Assembly: GCF_037975245.1 (NCBI RefSeq)
Contig: NC_092572.1
Span: forward strand, 1,959,501 to 2,023,500
Length of the DNA: 64,000 nucleotides
From: Apostichopus japonicus
Lineage: Eukaryota; Echinodermata; Holothuroidea; Aspidochirotida; Stichopodidae
Reading direction: 5' to 3'
The number at the start of each line of letters is the position of its first letter. Positions within the stretch are counted from its first letter, which is position 1. The translations under genes and the position numbers were made by a program. Under the pieces are notes generated by a model. It was not told the DNA's origin. It searched no databases and saw nothing but the letters and a program-made list of their open reading frames with translations. Positions 1 to 12,056 of this stretch are shown one piece after another.

Positions 1-3000
1 GATTAGTAACAACAATTCTTATTATTTAAATAGATTGTCAAACAAACATTGAGATGAGAAACAAATCTGAATTAACTGTGTTCAAAGGGAGTACTGAATC
101 GGCATCCATTAGTTGCAACAATGTTTAGTTTATCCTGAATCGTAACTAGCAAGTGCGAAATCCTAGAAATACAGCTCTAAGTTGAGAAAAGTTCTTACAA
201 TCAACATTTACAGTATGCCTTTACTCCATGATCAAATTCGTTAACAATGTGCACATATGCATATCAATTACATTGAAAAAATACTTCAAGTTCTCCACAC
301 TACGTAACTTTACGACAAGTGATATAAAACAGGTGAAAATGCTCAAAACATTTTGGACGACTTAGATCAAGGTTAGAGAGAACTTTTCAGCTAAGCCTCA
401 AAACAGCATTGGTGGAATGGCGGGGGGAGGGGTGCTCCTTTAGAAATTAGGACTTGACCATTCCTTCTCTTTTTACACTTAACGCCAAACGTTTTATCTA
501 TTGACCATGAATAAAGTTCCATTTCGTTTGAAACACTGAGGTTTAAAACAAGAAAGTTGAGTGCTATGTAAATGTTTCAAATTATCCTTGGATTGGACCA
601 TCCCACAATTTATGTAGGCATTAACTACTATACTGCTTAACTGATATAAAGTGATCAATAATATAGAAAAATCGATTCTGAAACGTTTCCAGTTCGTTTG
701 AAGAAGCTATTCATTTGTAAAGGAAAGTCGAAAGTGAACAGCATGGAACGTTTCCATAATTTCCGGGTAGATGTGTGTATTAGTGCTGTGAAAGTGCGAC
801 ACGTGATCTTAACATGCTCGACTGCTGATATATTGCAACTTTGTAAATCCATTCGTGGTGCGTTGTCCGTTAATCGTTTATCAAGCGTGTTTGTCAGAAA
901 ATACATAGTGTTTTATTCAGTTTCCTTCTTAAACTATGTAAACGATGCCACTAAACGGATGATGGCTTACCATTTTACAAGATACAAAATACACCTGTGT
1001 GACATAGTAATAGCTTTATCTTTGCACACCATAAATTTTACAATAATTTTATAGGGAAATATTGTTTCTCAAATAGATGTTTTGGTTTCAAAACAAAACA
1101 AATATCAAGAAAGCAATGTTGGTGCCCCTCATAAATTGTTGGTGCCCCTCCAACTCGGAGTATCTGCTTCCCAAGGGCACAAACATTTCAGTAAAGCCGT
1201 CTATCTAACATTTCGGTCTTATCAAAGCCAGCATGGTGAAAAATATTGACGGCTTGGCTTCGTGGGTAAGTGACTAACATAAGATTGTACAACATTTACG
1301 AACATGCTAAGAATACCTTGTTTATTTTGTGCAAAAAGTAAGAACAACTGTGTTAGTCTCGGCTAAAATCCAGTGAGTTGTAATCCATTAAAACTACATT
1401 TTTCACACTAAATTCGAGCTAATATGCTGCATCAAGTGTTTATATATTTGAAAATGAAAGATATTTTGACAATAACATCAGGATTTTGTCAAAACCTGGT
1501 TGTTATAACGTAGGCACCCTAGTGCCAGCCTTTTTTTCGGGTGTAAGAAGATGGCGCTAGTGACATTTATATCGCTGCAAAACGTATTGTTCTTTTCAGG
1601 TGCGATATGGCTTCTATCTTTACATTTCTGTGTCACATGTACCTACGGGATTCACTTACAATATACTCTGCAGTCAAGTACACTATGAATATTCAATATG
1701 CAAAAATATCACTATATAACTAGTTGGAATTTTCCATTTTTATTGGGGGCTGGGAAAGATTATACTTTAAAAGGTATATGTATTATAACAGTGTAAACAG
1801 TGTACTTGCGATTATAGTTTTTCGACCAAACCACCTTTGTCATAATGATAGAGAGCAGAAAGTTAAAGGTTATTTTGCACGCCTTAGATGTGGAATTGGG
1901 AGGAAGTGTGAGTAGTAGGGAAGAAGTAGGGAGAAGTAGGAAGGTGTAGGGAGGGTAACTGTAGCTTAAAAGGTAACTGAACTCCAAGGATATTCTCGGC
2001 GTGAAATGAACTCCAAAAGAGGAACTACAGGTCAGCTGGGCTTCTCCCTGAAGGTGTGGTATTTTAGGTTAAAGAATGATCCCCAAGATGAGCTACATCA
2101 TTCCAAACGGTAACCTCTTGAAACCACGTTGTACATAATGACCATCATTATAAATTTTAAAATAGGGATGGGTGACGTTTAATTGGTAGAAGTGTCTGCC
2201 TGACAGATATTTCGGCTCCATAACGTAAAAGTCAAACAAATCTGTTTAAAAATTGTGTAATATTTCAATATATGATATAATGTACACTCCCACGCTATCG
2301 CAAGAACATTTAAGCAACATATGTTGGGATTGTTTACACCATGAAAGTACTTTAGAACTTCATTATGTTTTCACTTAGATTAGTTAAATACCAATAGACC
2401 TGTGTTTGATGCAGTATTGTAGTACTAAAGAAGTGTTTAGTGCTGTGTAACCAAGTAGTACTCAGTACTAGCACGTGATATAAAGTACTCATAAATTACA
2501 GTACTCGTACTCATCAGTGAGAACTCTTATTCGGATGCATAAATGCTCACACTCGAACTCGATTTAAAGCATATGATTCTCGATTAGGATGAGCACTTAA
2601 TGAGTACTTGAAAGTACTTCGTGAAAAGAGAGCTATGTTCTTTTGAAGTATTAACAAGAAACCGACTATATACTACTTAAAATACCAAACATATTCTGCT
2701 TTAAATTGTGATGTACTATGTTGCTTTAAGTTGCAACCTCTAAAAGCATGACACTAACTGACAAAATAATAGGGAAATTAATGCAGATAACTGAAGTTGG
2801 TTAAAAAGAAGGTTAATATTTTCTAGTATAAACATATTATCCTTTTACGTACGACTTAATCATTAATCATAAAGTTAACATAACAGCTCATAAGACAAAA
2901 CTACTTATAAATACATCCTTTGAAGAAGCAAGAAAATATGAACTCAAAGTAGACATCAGTGTGATGACAGAACAATAAAGTAAACAAAAAGGTATGCCTA

Positions 3001-6000
3001 CACTTCAATTATAAAACTATTCCACAGTCCATTAATACCAAGTCAAAGTATATGTTCTCCTGCTGCTTTTTGGCGCTTTTCCTGAAGGAGAACAATCGGG
3101 CGGATATATTGACTCTAATAGGAGTATGCTACATACAGTACTATGAAGACTATTCACCAATAATGGTGCATTGGTATTTATTCAGGAATGACTACAGTGG
3201 AAAGTAAACACAAGTTAAATGATCTTGATAGTTTGAATAAGTGGCAATTATACATATAATCTGAGAACGTTACAAAATAGATATTATAAACGGTAGTAGT
3301 TTGTGAGCGTAGGACAATTATTGAGGACTGGACGAGACTTTAAACTATGTAAAGCTGTTACTTGCGACTTGTCCTAAGTGTGATCACGCCTCGTTTCATT
3401 TCACCACTGACCTTTCTCGTCAGCCAGCTTCAAGGATCTATCGTACCGCTTGGTAACTGAATGACATTAACATCGATGTCCTACAAAAAATTGTAAATGT
3501 GTCACTCTCCGGGCTCATATCCTCGTTGTCTCTTAGTGACCCCTGTATTTTTCGAATTGGTCAATCAATACAACAGTGAAGTCAGGAATGACTCTGATAA
3601 TGATCATACACTATGTTGACTTTGTGTATTGAACGTCGTCACCTGATTGTATAAGCAAATCTCGGAACGAAGTCATGTTAGCTTCATATTTATTTCATAG
3701 AGCTGACAACTAAGTGGATGACAACATCAAGTACATTACGCAGATATTTCGTACACAAAAAAATATGTTAACCCAATCTCCACTCCGCTCGAACTTTAAG
3801 AACGTTTTATATAAAAGAGTGAATAAAATGTAACACGTTAGTTTTGCCTTTTTAAGATCATGAAACTGTAATTAAAGTTGAAACGAAATGCTTTTTGCTA
3901 AGAACTGCAAAAGTAAATTGAGCATGCTTTGGTGCAACTCGACTGATTACGTTCCTCAATTACGACATTCTTGCTGATAATTGTTGAAAAAGTCTTAATA
4001 ACTCAATGAAATATCCTGTTTTGGGGTTTCATATACAAACCATTGAATAATAGTAAACGTATTACTTAAAACGTTTAACTAAGTTATTAAAATCTATTAA
4101 CTATTTTGTGCCTTCTTAGGAGCTGAAAGCGGTAATGACGTTTCTAAAGCAATAATCAACGTTTTGGCCTGTGCGACAACGTATAAACCCAATGATGTGC
4201 TCTAAGTTATCCTTTAATTAACAGGTAATATACGAGGCTGACAAAGATGACTCCATACGTATAACGTTCTAGGTTAGTGGACACTTGACACTCAATCCAT
4301 GTTTATTTGACCATACTTCGTAGCTTATTCCTTTCGGCAATAAGAAATCCACTAACCATGTAAGCTTAAAGACGGTACCAATTTACTCGAGGGTAAGTTA
4401 ATGATATTCTTTTCAGTTGGTGTGAATTAAGTTTTCTTTAATTTTTCTTTCAAATTAAGTATAATTAGCTTGTACTGCGTAGGAAATTTTCGTACAGTGA
4501 TAATGTATGAGCAATTTGTGTGGCGTCCTAAAACGACATCATTTTTGGCTGAGCAAATACACAGTCACATATATCACATAATAAGTCCATCACTAGTAAG
4601 CACAACGTCTCTTTTTATAAGTGTCTAATGGTTTTGTTTACAAATCTTTGCACATTTCTGCGTTCAGTGAAGAAAATTCTGAAATGTTCTGATAATTTTT
4701 GACAATATTAGCCATAATGGATGCGACCTCACGGCTGCATTGAATCTTTATTAGAAACCAAGAGAGTCCCTTAATCGAGATCATCAAGTATTTACAGTTG
4801 TTGCTTCAAATTTACAAAATGAAAACCAATATTGCAACACGCATAGCTCCAAAGGCTAAATACGTCGTTGTTTCTTTATCTAAAACAATTATAAACCCTC
4901 TTTAAATAGCATTGTCGATATATATATATACTCCATATCAATATTGTCAGTGGTAATTAAGAACGACCTTTGTCATTGACACATTTGCTAAGTAAATGAG
5001 AGAAAACACAGGGTAAAGATAATTTGAGGTAACCACAAGGTCATTGCTACATTAAGTAAAACTCATTTTGGTCATGAACCACGAGCTCTCGTTGTCATCG
5101 ACTACAGGGCTATGTGACCTGTACTCGGTGGGTGCGATGGAATGCTATCATTCACATACTTAGAGGACATCAATAAAATACTAATCACATGTGCAGACTA
5201 CGTTAGCCTTGTCAGCAGCATTGTCGTTTAGTAACGCATAACGATTGCCTATAAAAGGAAATTAGTTTTGAAAGCCAATTCCTGTTTTCGATAATAGACA
5301 AAGTGCGTTTTGAAAACAAGCAGATGACATTGTGAAAAAATAGTCGAAATTTGCCAACAACAAACTTGGAATCTCCGTGATTAAAAGGGCAACTTCCGGT
5401 TTGGGTACCGTAGTATCTGTAAAACTTTTTTTGAGAGAATACCCCACAACCACTGTTTTTTTGTTTTTCATTTCTTTTATAAGATTCTACCTCACAGTGC
5501 AAGCATTTTAGAACAGGTTGAACTAAGACGAAACAGAATTAGGATACAAATAAGAGTGGAGCTTTTAGCTGTAACAAAACAAACTTTTCACAAAAAATCT
5601 TTCCATACAACGTGTATCAGGTTTAGAAAGCTCATTCTTCCCTTTCTAGCAGCTTACAACGCCCAATATAAGGGCCTATTTTGGTAACAGTCGTAAGGAA
5701 ATGTGATGCAATAAATGAGGAAGCGCACAATGCGGGTGACTGTTGGAGATTTCCAGGTTTTCCAAACACAGCACAAGTTTTGTGAAAATATCAAACAAAG
5801 AGAAACGTGAAAATGGCTTTGCAAGTATACCTACATTATTCGTATTTTAGTTTATATATTTACTTCGGGTGGGAGGGGGGGGGGGCTGAATTGCTCTAAC
5901 GGGGTTAAGGAGGCAAATATCCTAGAAGCGGCAGCGTTTACATATAGTAGGTATTGTTTTGGAAACGATTTTCAAGTGCATGTTACAAATTGAAATACTC

Positions 6001-7432
6001 TGAACTCATTTTAGGATGTATCGTCTTCAATGCCTTTTTTATTTGAAATATTTGAAAGCAAATAATCCCCTTGCTCCTATCTTGACTCTTGACAATTTTT
6101 ATAGAGCGGCAAAAAGTGCACCCCAGTACTAGAAGCCCCCCCAAAAAACGAGCATACAAAGCCGATTACATTACTAATTTAATTTGCTATTGTAATGCCC
6201 CTGTACCCCGGCCGAGCCGTAGCGTGGGTTATCAGGCAGCTGGAGGCCACCTGATATCAGGGCAGGGAAAAGGGGGAGGCGAAGACTAATGCTAGCAGGG
6301 CTTGAACTAATACAACTGCAAAATAGAACAAAAGTAAGTGGAATGGTGCGTGAATGGGCAACATATCGCATGGTAATAACTCGGGGAAACATATTCTGAG
6401 TAGCCGTGGGCGTGTTCGAAATACGGGGTACACGCATCCAGAACACCCCAGGGCGTAAGACCATTTGCAGTTGCTGGTCAAAGTCAGCGACTCTTTCCAG
6501 ATTTTCTTTCGAATTTCACAGCAAAAAATGGAACACATGAACACATGGACATGTTTATAGTAGAGAGCTATTAACCCAAATTCATTTATTTTGAAATTAC
6601 TAGCGATATCATAAGAACATACACACAAAATTTGCTCAAGGGGGGTGGTGGGCGATACCCCCCCCCCTCTCCCCTTCGCTTCGCACCTGTATTGGCCTCA
6701 ACCTGTACGCTCGAAAGGCATGCATATGAATTTTATGCAGGATGTGGTATATCCTGTAATTTTATTGACGTGAATGCCAAGACCATCAGTGGGTGGCAAC
6801 ATAGTGTATGAGTCAGATAATATTGGTTAGGTTTCAAACCCTTTACGTGTATTAGCAAAATACTGTATGCTGAGGATGATTTGGATGACGGTGGGGGTAG
6901 AAATGGAGGAAACATCATCTCTTTCCTCTTACTTAGAAGCAGTTTGTTTAACACAGCTGATCACATCAATGTTTTGAATATACCAAAAACGGACTGGGAA
7001 GTAATACCAGAAACTAATTTGGTGTCAGAAACAAACAATGCTACTACACTAGGACATCGATTGCTTTTCATCTTTTTTGTTTCGTCAGTACTTGGGCCGT
7101 TCTTTGTGTTTTCGGGATGAAATTAGATGTTTTTATTCACTCTTCATAAAATGAGGTTATTCTGCTACTGCAATTTGATTCTATGTAATCTGCCATAATT
7201 CAGTATGACGTTTCCATAACAATTCATATAAATCTATTCTAGGGCACAGTTCTATAGACAGTTAAAACTAACGCTATTAGAATGGAAGTAATCTAACTAA
7301 GCTAGGATAAGAACTATATGTGGGCCTACATTAAATATAATCATTATATCGAGAGCTGCGTACTGTACTTATCAAGTTGGTTCATACTGAATATTAAACT
7401 GTTAGTTTTGTTATAGCGCGTCATACAGTATA
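1..7432. other. Gene-poor stretch, nothing coding supported
   Basis: I see no exon chain, RNA gene or transposon protein here on either strand. Short open frames occur, but they have no recognisable motif, no matching splice partners and AT-rich random-looking composition. Local features are a GC-richer patch around 6180-6480, G or C runs near 5875 and 6660, and two adjacent copies of a 12-bp unit (ttggtgcccctc) near 1120-1151. Confidence 0.5.
2440..2640. repeat. Cluster of AGTACT-type palindromic hexamers
   Basis: About 200 bp contain many copies of agtact, gtactc or gagtact in both orientations. They are irregularly spaced, so this is a degenerate simple repeat rather than a clean tandem array. 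No function is implied. Confidence 0.4.
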
Positions 7433-7454
7433 CACTGAAAAATTAAATTGGTTC

Positions 7455-7770
7455 ACCGACTAACATAACGTTAGTCCATCTGGTGCCTCTCCCGACTTAC
7501 ATAGCCTTAGCCAGTTGCTATACTGACTAATTTATTCCTTAGTCAGTTGAATTTCTTAGTCGGTCATCTTAGTCCGTCAGCTTAGTCGATCATCAATTTC
7601 TTAGTCGGTAAATGTATATTAGTCAGTTACATTAGTTGATGACATTAGTCGGTCTTTACCGACTAATTTATATGAGCCACCGACTAGTTTATAGCAGGTT
7701 TTACATTAGTCAGGATGGTGCCTCTCCCGACTAACCTTTCTTAGTCGGTATCGACTGACGAGTTGCACTG
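7455..7770. repeat. Left subterminal repeat block of the CACTA element
   Basis: There is a dense run of ttagtcggt, ttagtcagt and gactaa words in both orientations. A longer unit (tggtgcctctcccgact) occurs twice, near 7480 and 7719. Such blocks are transposase-binding arrays in known CACTA elements; that role is inferred here. Confidence 0.65.
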
Positions 7771-8452
7771 ACTAGAATCACTGAAAGAATTAAACCCGAC
7801 TAGTTTCACTGATTAGCATCACTGAAAGAAAAGAGAGCAGAAGAAGCACAAATAATGTGTACGTTGGCAGTATTTATTTCTGATAAAACTTCTGATGTCT
7901 ACAAAGGCTGACTTTCGACAGATAGAGAAGAAATCACTGTAAACAAAAATCTGAAAATATGATTTAATTCCAACAAAGTTAAGACAAGTTAATGGATTAA
8001 ACATGAATCGCAAAAGTATAGCACTGCACAATAATGCAAAGTTGAATCTTGGGCAAGGGTTCCTCATGACTTTCGTTTTAAAGTGGTACCCCAAATCGAC
8101 ACCAGTTAAGTCTTCACGAACAAAGAGTGTTTCTCTTAACTACAAATGGCCTCCCACTTGTCTTCAGGAAGCCAAAATCTGCACCATTATTGACCTGTGA
8201 ACAGAAAATATGATATACGTGTAAGCACAGATACAGATATAGCACATGATAACGCACGTTATCCTAAACATACATTTACATTAAAATTTTCTAACATATT
8301 GGGAGGTATACATTTAAATCTAGGTCCCTCAAATTATAAGCCAGGAATAGCAGCTTTACCAAATAATTATTAGCTTTGCACAGCATAACACCAAGTTTTT
8401 TTTTCAAAGCTTAATAATTATGTTAATCATGTTAATAATGATCCCAATTGAC

Positions 8453-9687
8453 CGGGAGCCCTGAGGGTTTGGTTAGCTGGGAAGGTAACCAATTGCCTTG
8501 TACATCACAATGTTCACAGTGCATTCCTGCATATGAAACCAGACGACTGGCAAACCGACTGTGGTGGGTGTGGCTTGGAGAGCAATTTTAAAGTCACCTG
8601 ATAGCTAACCTAGATCAGTTTTCATGGTAACCACATCAAAGTAAGTACAATGTGTCAGGTATGGCCCAAAGAGCAACAAATGGCCATTGCCAGTAATTAT
8701 TGGTGGTGGGGTACCCCTGCCAGTGATCTATAATAGACCCCTCAAGGCTGACCTAGGTCAGCTCATGAGGTAACCACATGAAACCTACTGGAAAATGTTG
8801 GTTAGGACTTCAGATACTACTGATGGGCATTTCCAGTAATTTATATTGGTGGGGTACCCCTGCCAGTAGACCCCCAAAATGCTCATCACCTCATTGACCT
8901 AGGTCAGTTCATGATGCAACCAGTTGAAAACTTACTGGAAAATGATAGGTATCACTTCATATGCAAGGGATGGGCATTTCCAGTAATTTATATTGGTGGG
9001 GTACCCATGCCAGTAGACCCCCAAAATGCCCATTCCCTCATTGACCTAGGTCAGCTCATGAGATAACCAGTTGAAAAATTACTGGAAAATGATAGGTATT
9101 ACTTCATATGTAAGGGATGGGCATTTCCAGTCATTTACATTGGTGGGGTAACCCTGCCAGTAGACCCCCAAAATGCCCATCCCCCATTGACCTAGATTAG
9201 CTCATGAGGTAACCAGTTGAAAAATTACTGTAAAATGATTGGCAGGACTCTATATGTAGGGATGGGCATTTCCAGTAATTTATATTACTGGGGTACCCCT
9301 GCCAGTAGACCCCCAAAATGCCCCCCCCCCCTCATTGATCTAAGTCAGCTCATGATTTAACCAGTTGAAAACTACTGGAAAATGATTGACAGGATTCTAT
9401 ATGTAAGGGATGGGCGGACTCTGGCAGTGGTGGCCCACCAATATAAAATACTGGAAATGCCCATCCTTACATATGAAGTGATACCTATCATTTTCCTGTA
9501 GGTTTCAACTGGTCAAATCATGAGCTCACCTAGGTCAATGAGGGGATGGGCATATTGGGGGTCTACTGGCAGGGGTACCCCACCAATAAAAAACACTGGC
9601 AATGCCCATCCCTTGTATCATTGTGAACATTGTGATGTACCAGGCAATTGGTTACCTTCCCAGCTAACCAAACCCTCTGGACTCCCG
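8453..9687. mobile_element. Inverted-repeat element with internal 147-bp tandem array
   Basis: The left end (about 8453-8522) and the right end (about 9618-9687) are near-perfect inverted repeats of about 70 bp, starting CGGGAG. Between them lie five direct copies of a unit of about 147 bp, with anchor words starting at about 8679, 8822, 8969, 9116 and 9261, then an inverted copy at 9409-9615. The unit carries gatgggcatttccagt, ggggtacccctgccagtaga and acctaggtcagctcatga. There is no coding capacity and no clear target duplication, so the superfamily is unknown. It looks like a MITE or foldback element nested in the CACTA element. Confidence 0.6.
8679..9415. repeat. Tandem array, monomer about 147 bp, five copies
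   Basis: Successive anchors are spaced 143, 147, 147, 145 and 148 bp apart. Copies 2 to 5 are very similar; the first is more diverged, and a still weaker related segment lies upstream around 8600. Confidence 0.75.
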
Positions 9688-11649
9688 CTCTACAGATCAG
9701 TGAAAATTTGACCAAACTTATGAAGCTTGCACGTAAATGATATACTAGACTGTTTTTTTTTAAACAGGTTATGCAAAGTATCTTTAATATCATTAAACAG
9801 TTGGGTACAATAGTTAAACTCACTCTTCCATCTTTTTTCTCTATGGCACTTGTTCCTTTGCTTTTTGGACTCTTGGATAAACTCTTTTGTTCTGCGAAGG
9901 GTACCAATATATCATCTTAAAACATGTCTTTAAGCCATATGTAACACAGTTCTCCTCTCCTGTTGTTGCCTCCACACTGGTGTCGTACATCACAGGAAAC
10001 CTCACCCTTGACTTAGATATTTGGCTTTTCAATTCCTGCTGGAAAAGAGAAACAGCAAAGTATTCATCATTTGAAGAAAAAAAAATAAAGTTGTCACCAC
10101 AAAGTTATGTGAGATTTGCTTCCACTATAGTCTCAAAAAACAATCCCAAAGTTTGAAGCAGACTGTATAAAGCTGAAAATTTGAACGAGAGTGTCATCAC
10201 CATTGCAACCAGAATCAAATGCACAGAATACAGAGATAATAAAACATGGGCTAAATCTTTGTTTGTTTTTATGATCTTTAAAAATATAAAATTTTAGAAA
10301 CAGAAATGCACTGAGCCAACTTATTTATAGGCCTAATCGTTTTTAGTTGTTATTTTGCTTGCTCACATAACAAGCCTGTTTAGACCTAGGCTAGAGGAGA
10401 ATCAGTACTTCGTTACACTAAGTTTGTCTTTCGGTCATTTTGATTTAGTCTTACTAGTAGTACTAAAGTACATAATGGACCGGCGAAGACTAGAGAATAC
10501 CCAGAATTTTAGCAACTGCGTTAAACTGTATCAACTGATGTATTATTTACGTCAATACGTTTCATTCAATCTAGGATCATAAAGAGAAAACTAATTAATC
10601 TTAACCTTTAAACTTTGCTACTAAACAGATATGCTTTAATTACAAATAAATGTCAAAAAAACATCATAATCTACAAATCGATGCATATACATATACATAA
10701 ACAGAATAATTTGAATTCGCGCAAGTGAACCCTGCACTACATTGGACAGGAAAAAACGTGCAATTAGACCAAACTAAACATACTAAGTTTTCCGTTACTT
10801 CTACATAAAATATCAATACAAATACAACAACTTACTCTTTTGGCAGTATACTAAAAGCACATGTTATAATAACTTCAGACTATCAAGCTTTCGGTTAATA
10901 CTTCTCACAGTAAACAAGTCGACCGTGAAGGAATGTCGCAATTGTTTCCTGGGCGTGACCGGAAATTAAATACTAAAAAATGATAAATGAAAAGGTTAAA
11001 TAGAACTGAATAGAACTGACTGCTCGCAACATATAATACCGTTGACTAGCCAACATAATTTGTTCAGCCTACTGTGACTGTACGTTTGAAGGTCTAGCCT
11101 TGCTTATTCAATATCACAAAGCCTACCCATTTGGATTCACATGGGAAATTACAGGAAATCTTTACCAAATGAGTGTAGACTTCAAATAAACTATTGAGAC
11201 TTATAGTTCCAGCATTTGTTTGGGAACAAATTAGAAGATTATGTGCCACTGTTCAATCTAGCCCAATACACACATAACACATTGTTAATTGGTGTTTAGA
11301 ATGCACACTTTAGTGTTGAGAATGCACTTCAGTACCCAGTAGAAGCCTATAGGCTACTCACTGTCATTGCACTTGTGTATTGCGAAACGCCAGCGTGACA
11401 ACGGTAGCGTTACACTAACCATAATACAGTACTAGTGTCAGTGGCCTAACAATTAACTTTAATTTTACCTTCAAGTTAAAGGAATAACAGGTAGGCCGAT
11501 GATGGCAGTTAATACCTCCATTCTTCTAAAGACCTTTTTGTGTGATTTACGGTTGAAAGTTGCTTAGAGCGATCGTATGAAACTATGCCAAGTCCAGCAA
11601 GCTGCCGTTGCCTCTCGGTTTCCAAATTGAAGTGAATCGAAGTGGGTTA

Positions 11650-11895
11650 AAATACATTAGTCCCGCGACACCGACTAAGCTACGATTATGGCGTAAATCG
11701 GGTGTCCGTAGCGTTCTTAGTCCATGGGTTAAAATACCTTAGTCCGTCGCCACCGACTAAGCTGCGATAATATTTTCCTTAGTCAGTGTAAACTGACTAA
11801 AAAGCAGCGATGAAACTAAAATTTTTGCTAGTACGTGTGCATTGACTAACGTTACAGACTAATTTAACGTTAGTCCGTGGCAATATTGACTAGTT
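11650..11895. repeat. Right subterminal repeat block of the CACTA element
   Basis: Repeated ttagtccgt, ttagtcagt and gactaa words mirror the left block. Two diverged copies of a unit beginning gggttaaaatac and containing accgactaagctacgat or accgactaagctgcgat occur near 11645 and 11726. Confidence 0.6.
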
Positions 11896-11998
11896 TATTT
11901 TTTTCAGTGTAGCTACATTAGTTCACGAGAAGTGTATCCGATAATAATTTGTCATATTCACAGTGTATTGAATTATTACAACGAGAGCAATTAACGTC

Positions 11999-12056
11999 AT
12001 GTCTCACTTACGGTCAATGTTATATTGCTTATTCTGTGCTCCTTTAATCTTCAACG
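11999..12056 (+). CDS. Exon 1: signal peptide
   Basis: The ATG at 11999 opens a short hydrophobic leader (MSHLRSMLYCLFCAPLIFN) that ends at a canonical donor (gtaagt) in phase 1. This is the usual layout for secreted or membrane Ig proteins. There is no alternative upstream start before the CACTA element end at 11909. Confidence 0.7.

Larger units (their letters stand above)
7433..11909. mobile_element. CACTA-type DNA transposon, no transposase recognised (4.5 kb)
   Basis: The left end begins CACTGAAAAA at 7433 and the right end is its inverted form, ending TTTTTCAGTG at 11909. Both ends carry many short subterminal repeats built on TTAGTC(A/G), which is how EnSpm/CACTA elements look. The flanking dinucleotide is TA on both sides, compatible with a short target duplication but weak evidence alone. 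I find no transposase or PB1 companion like those in the 13.5-kb element at 43468-56960, so it is probably a non-autonomous derivative. The middle is occupied by a separate inverted-repeat element at 8453-9687. The right end is 89 bp from the start codon of the receptor gene at 11999. Confidence 0.7.

Noticed and set aside
698-1054. 118-codon open frame, plus strand
   Set aside because: No recognisable motif, no splice partners; overlapped by an equally long frame on the other strand, as expected by chance.
8679-9415. CRISPR-like array
   Set aside because: The repeats are about 147 bp with no distinct spacers; this is a tandem satellite-like array in an animal genome.
9563-10160. Overlapping open frames inside the first CACTA element
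   Set aside because: Partly run through the inverted repeat, show no transposase or PB1 motif, and no frame is clearly favoured.
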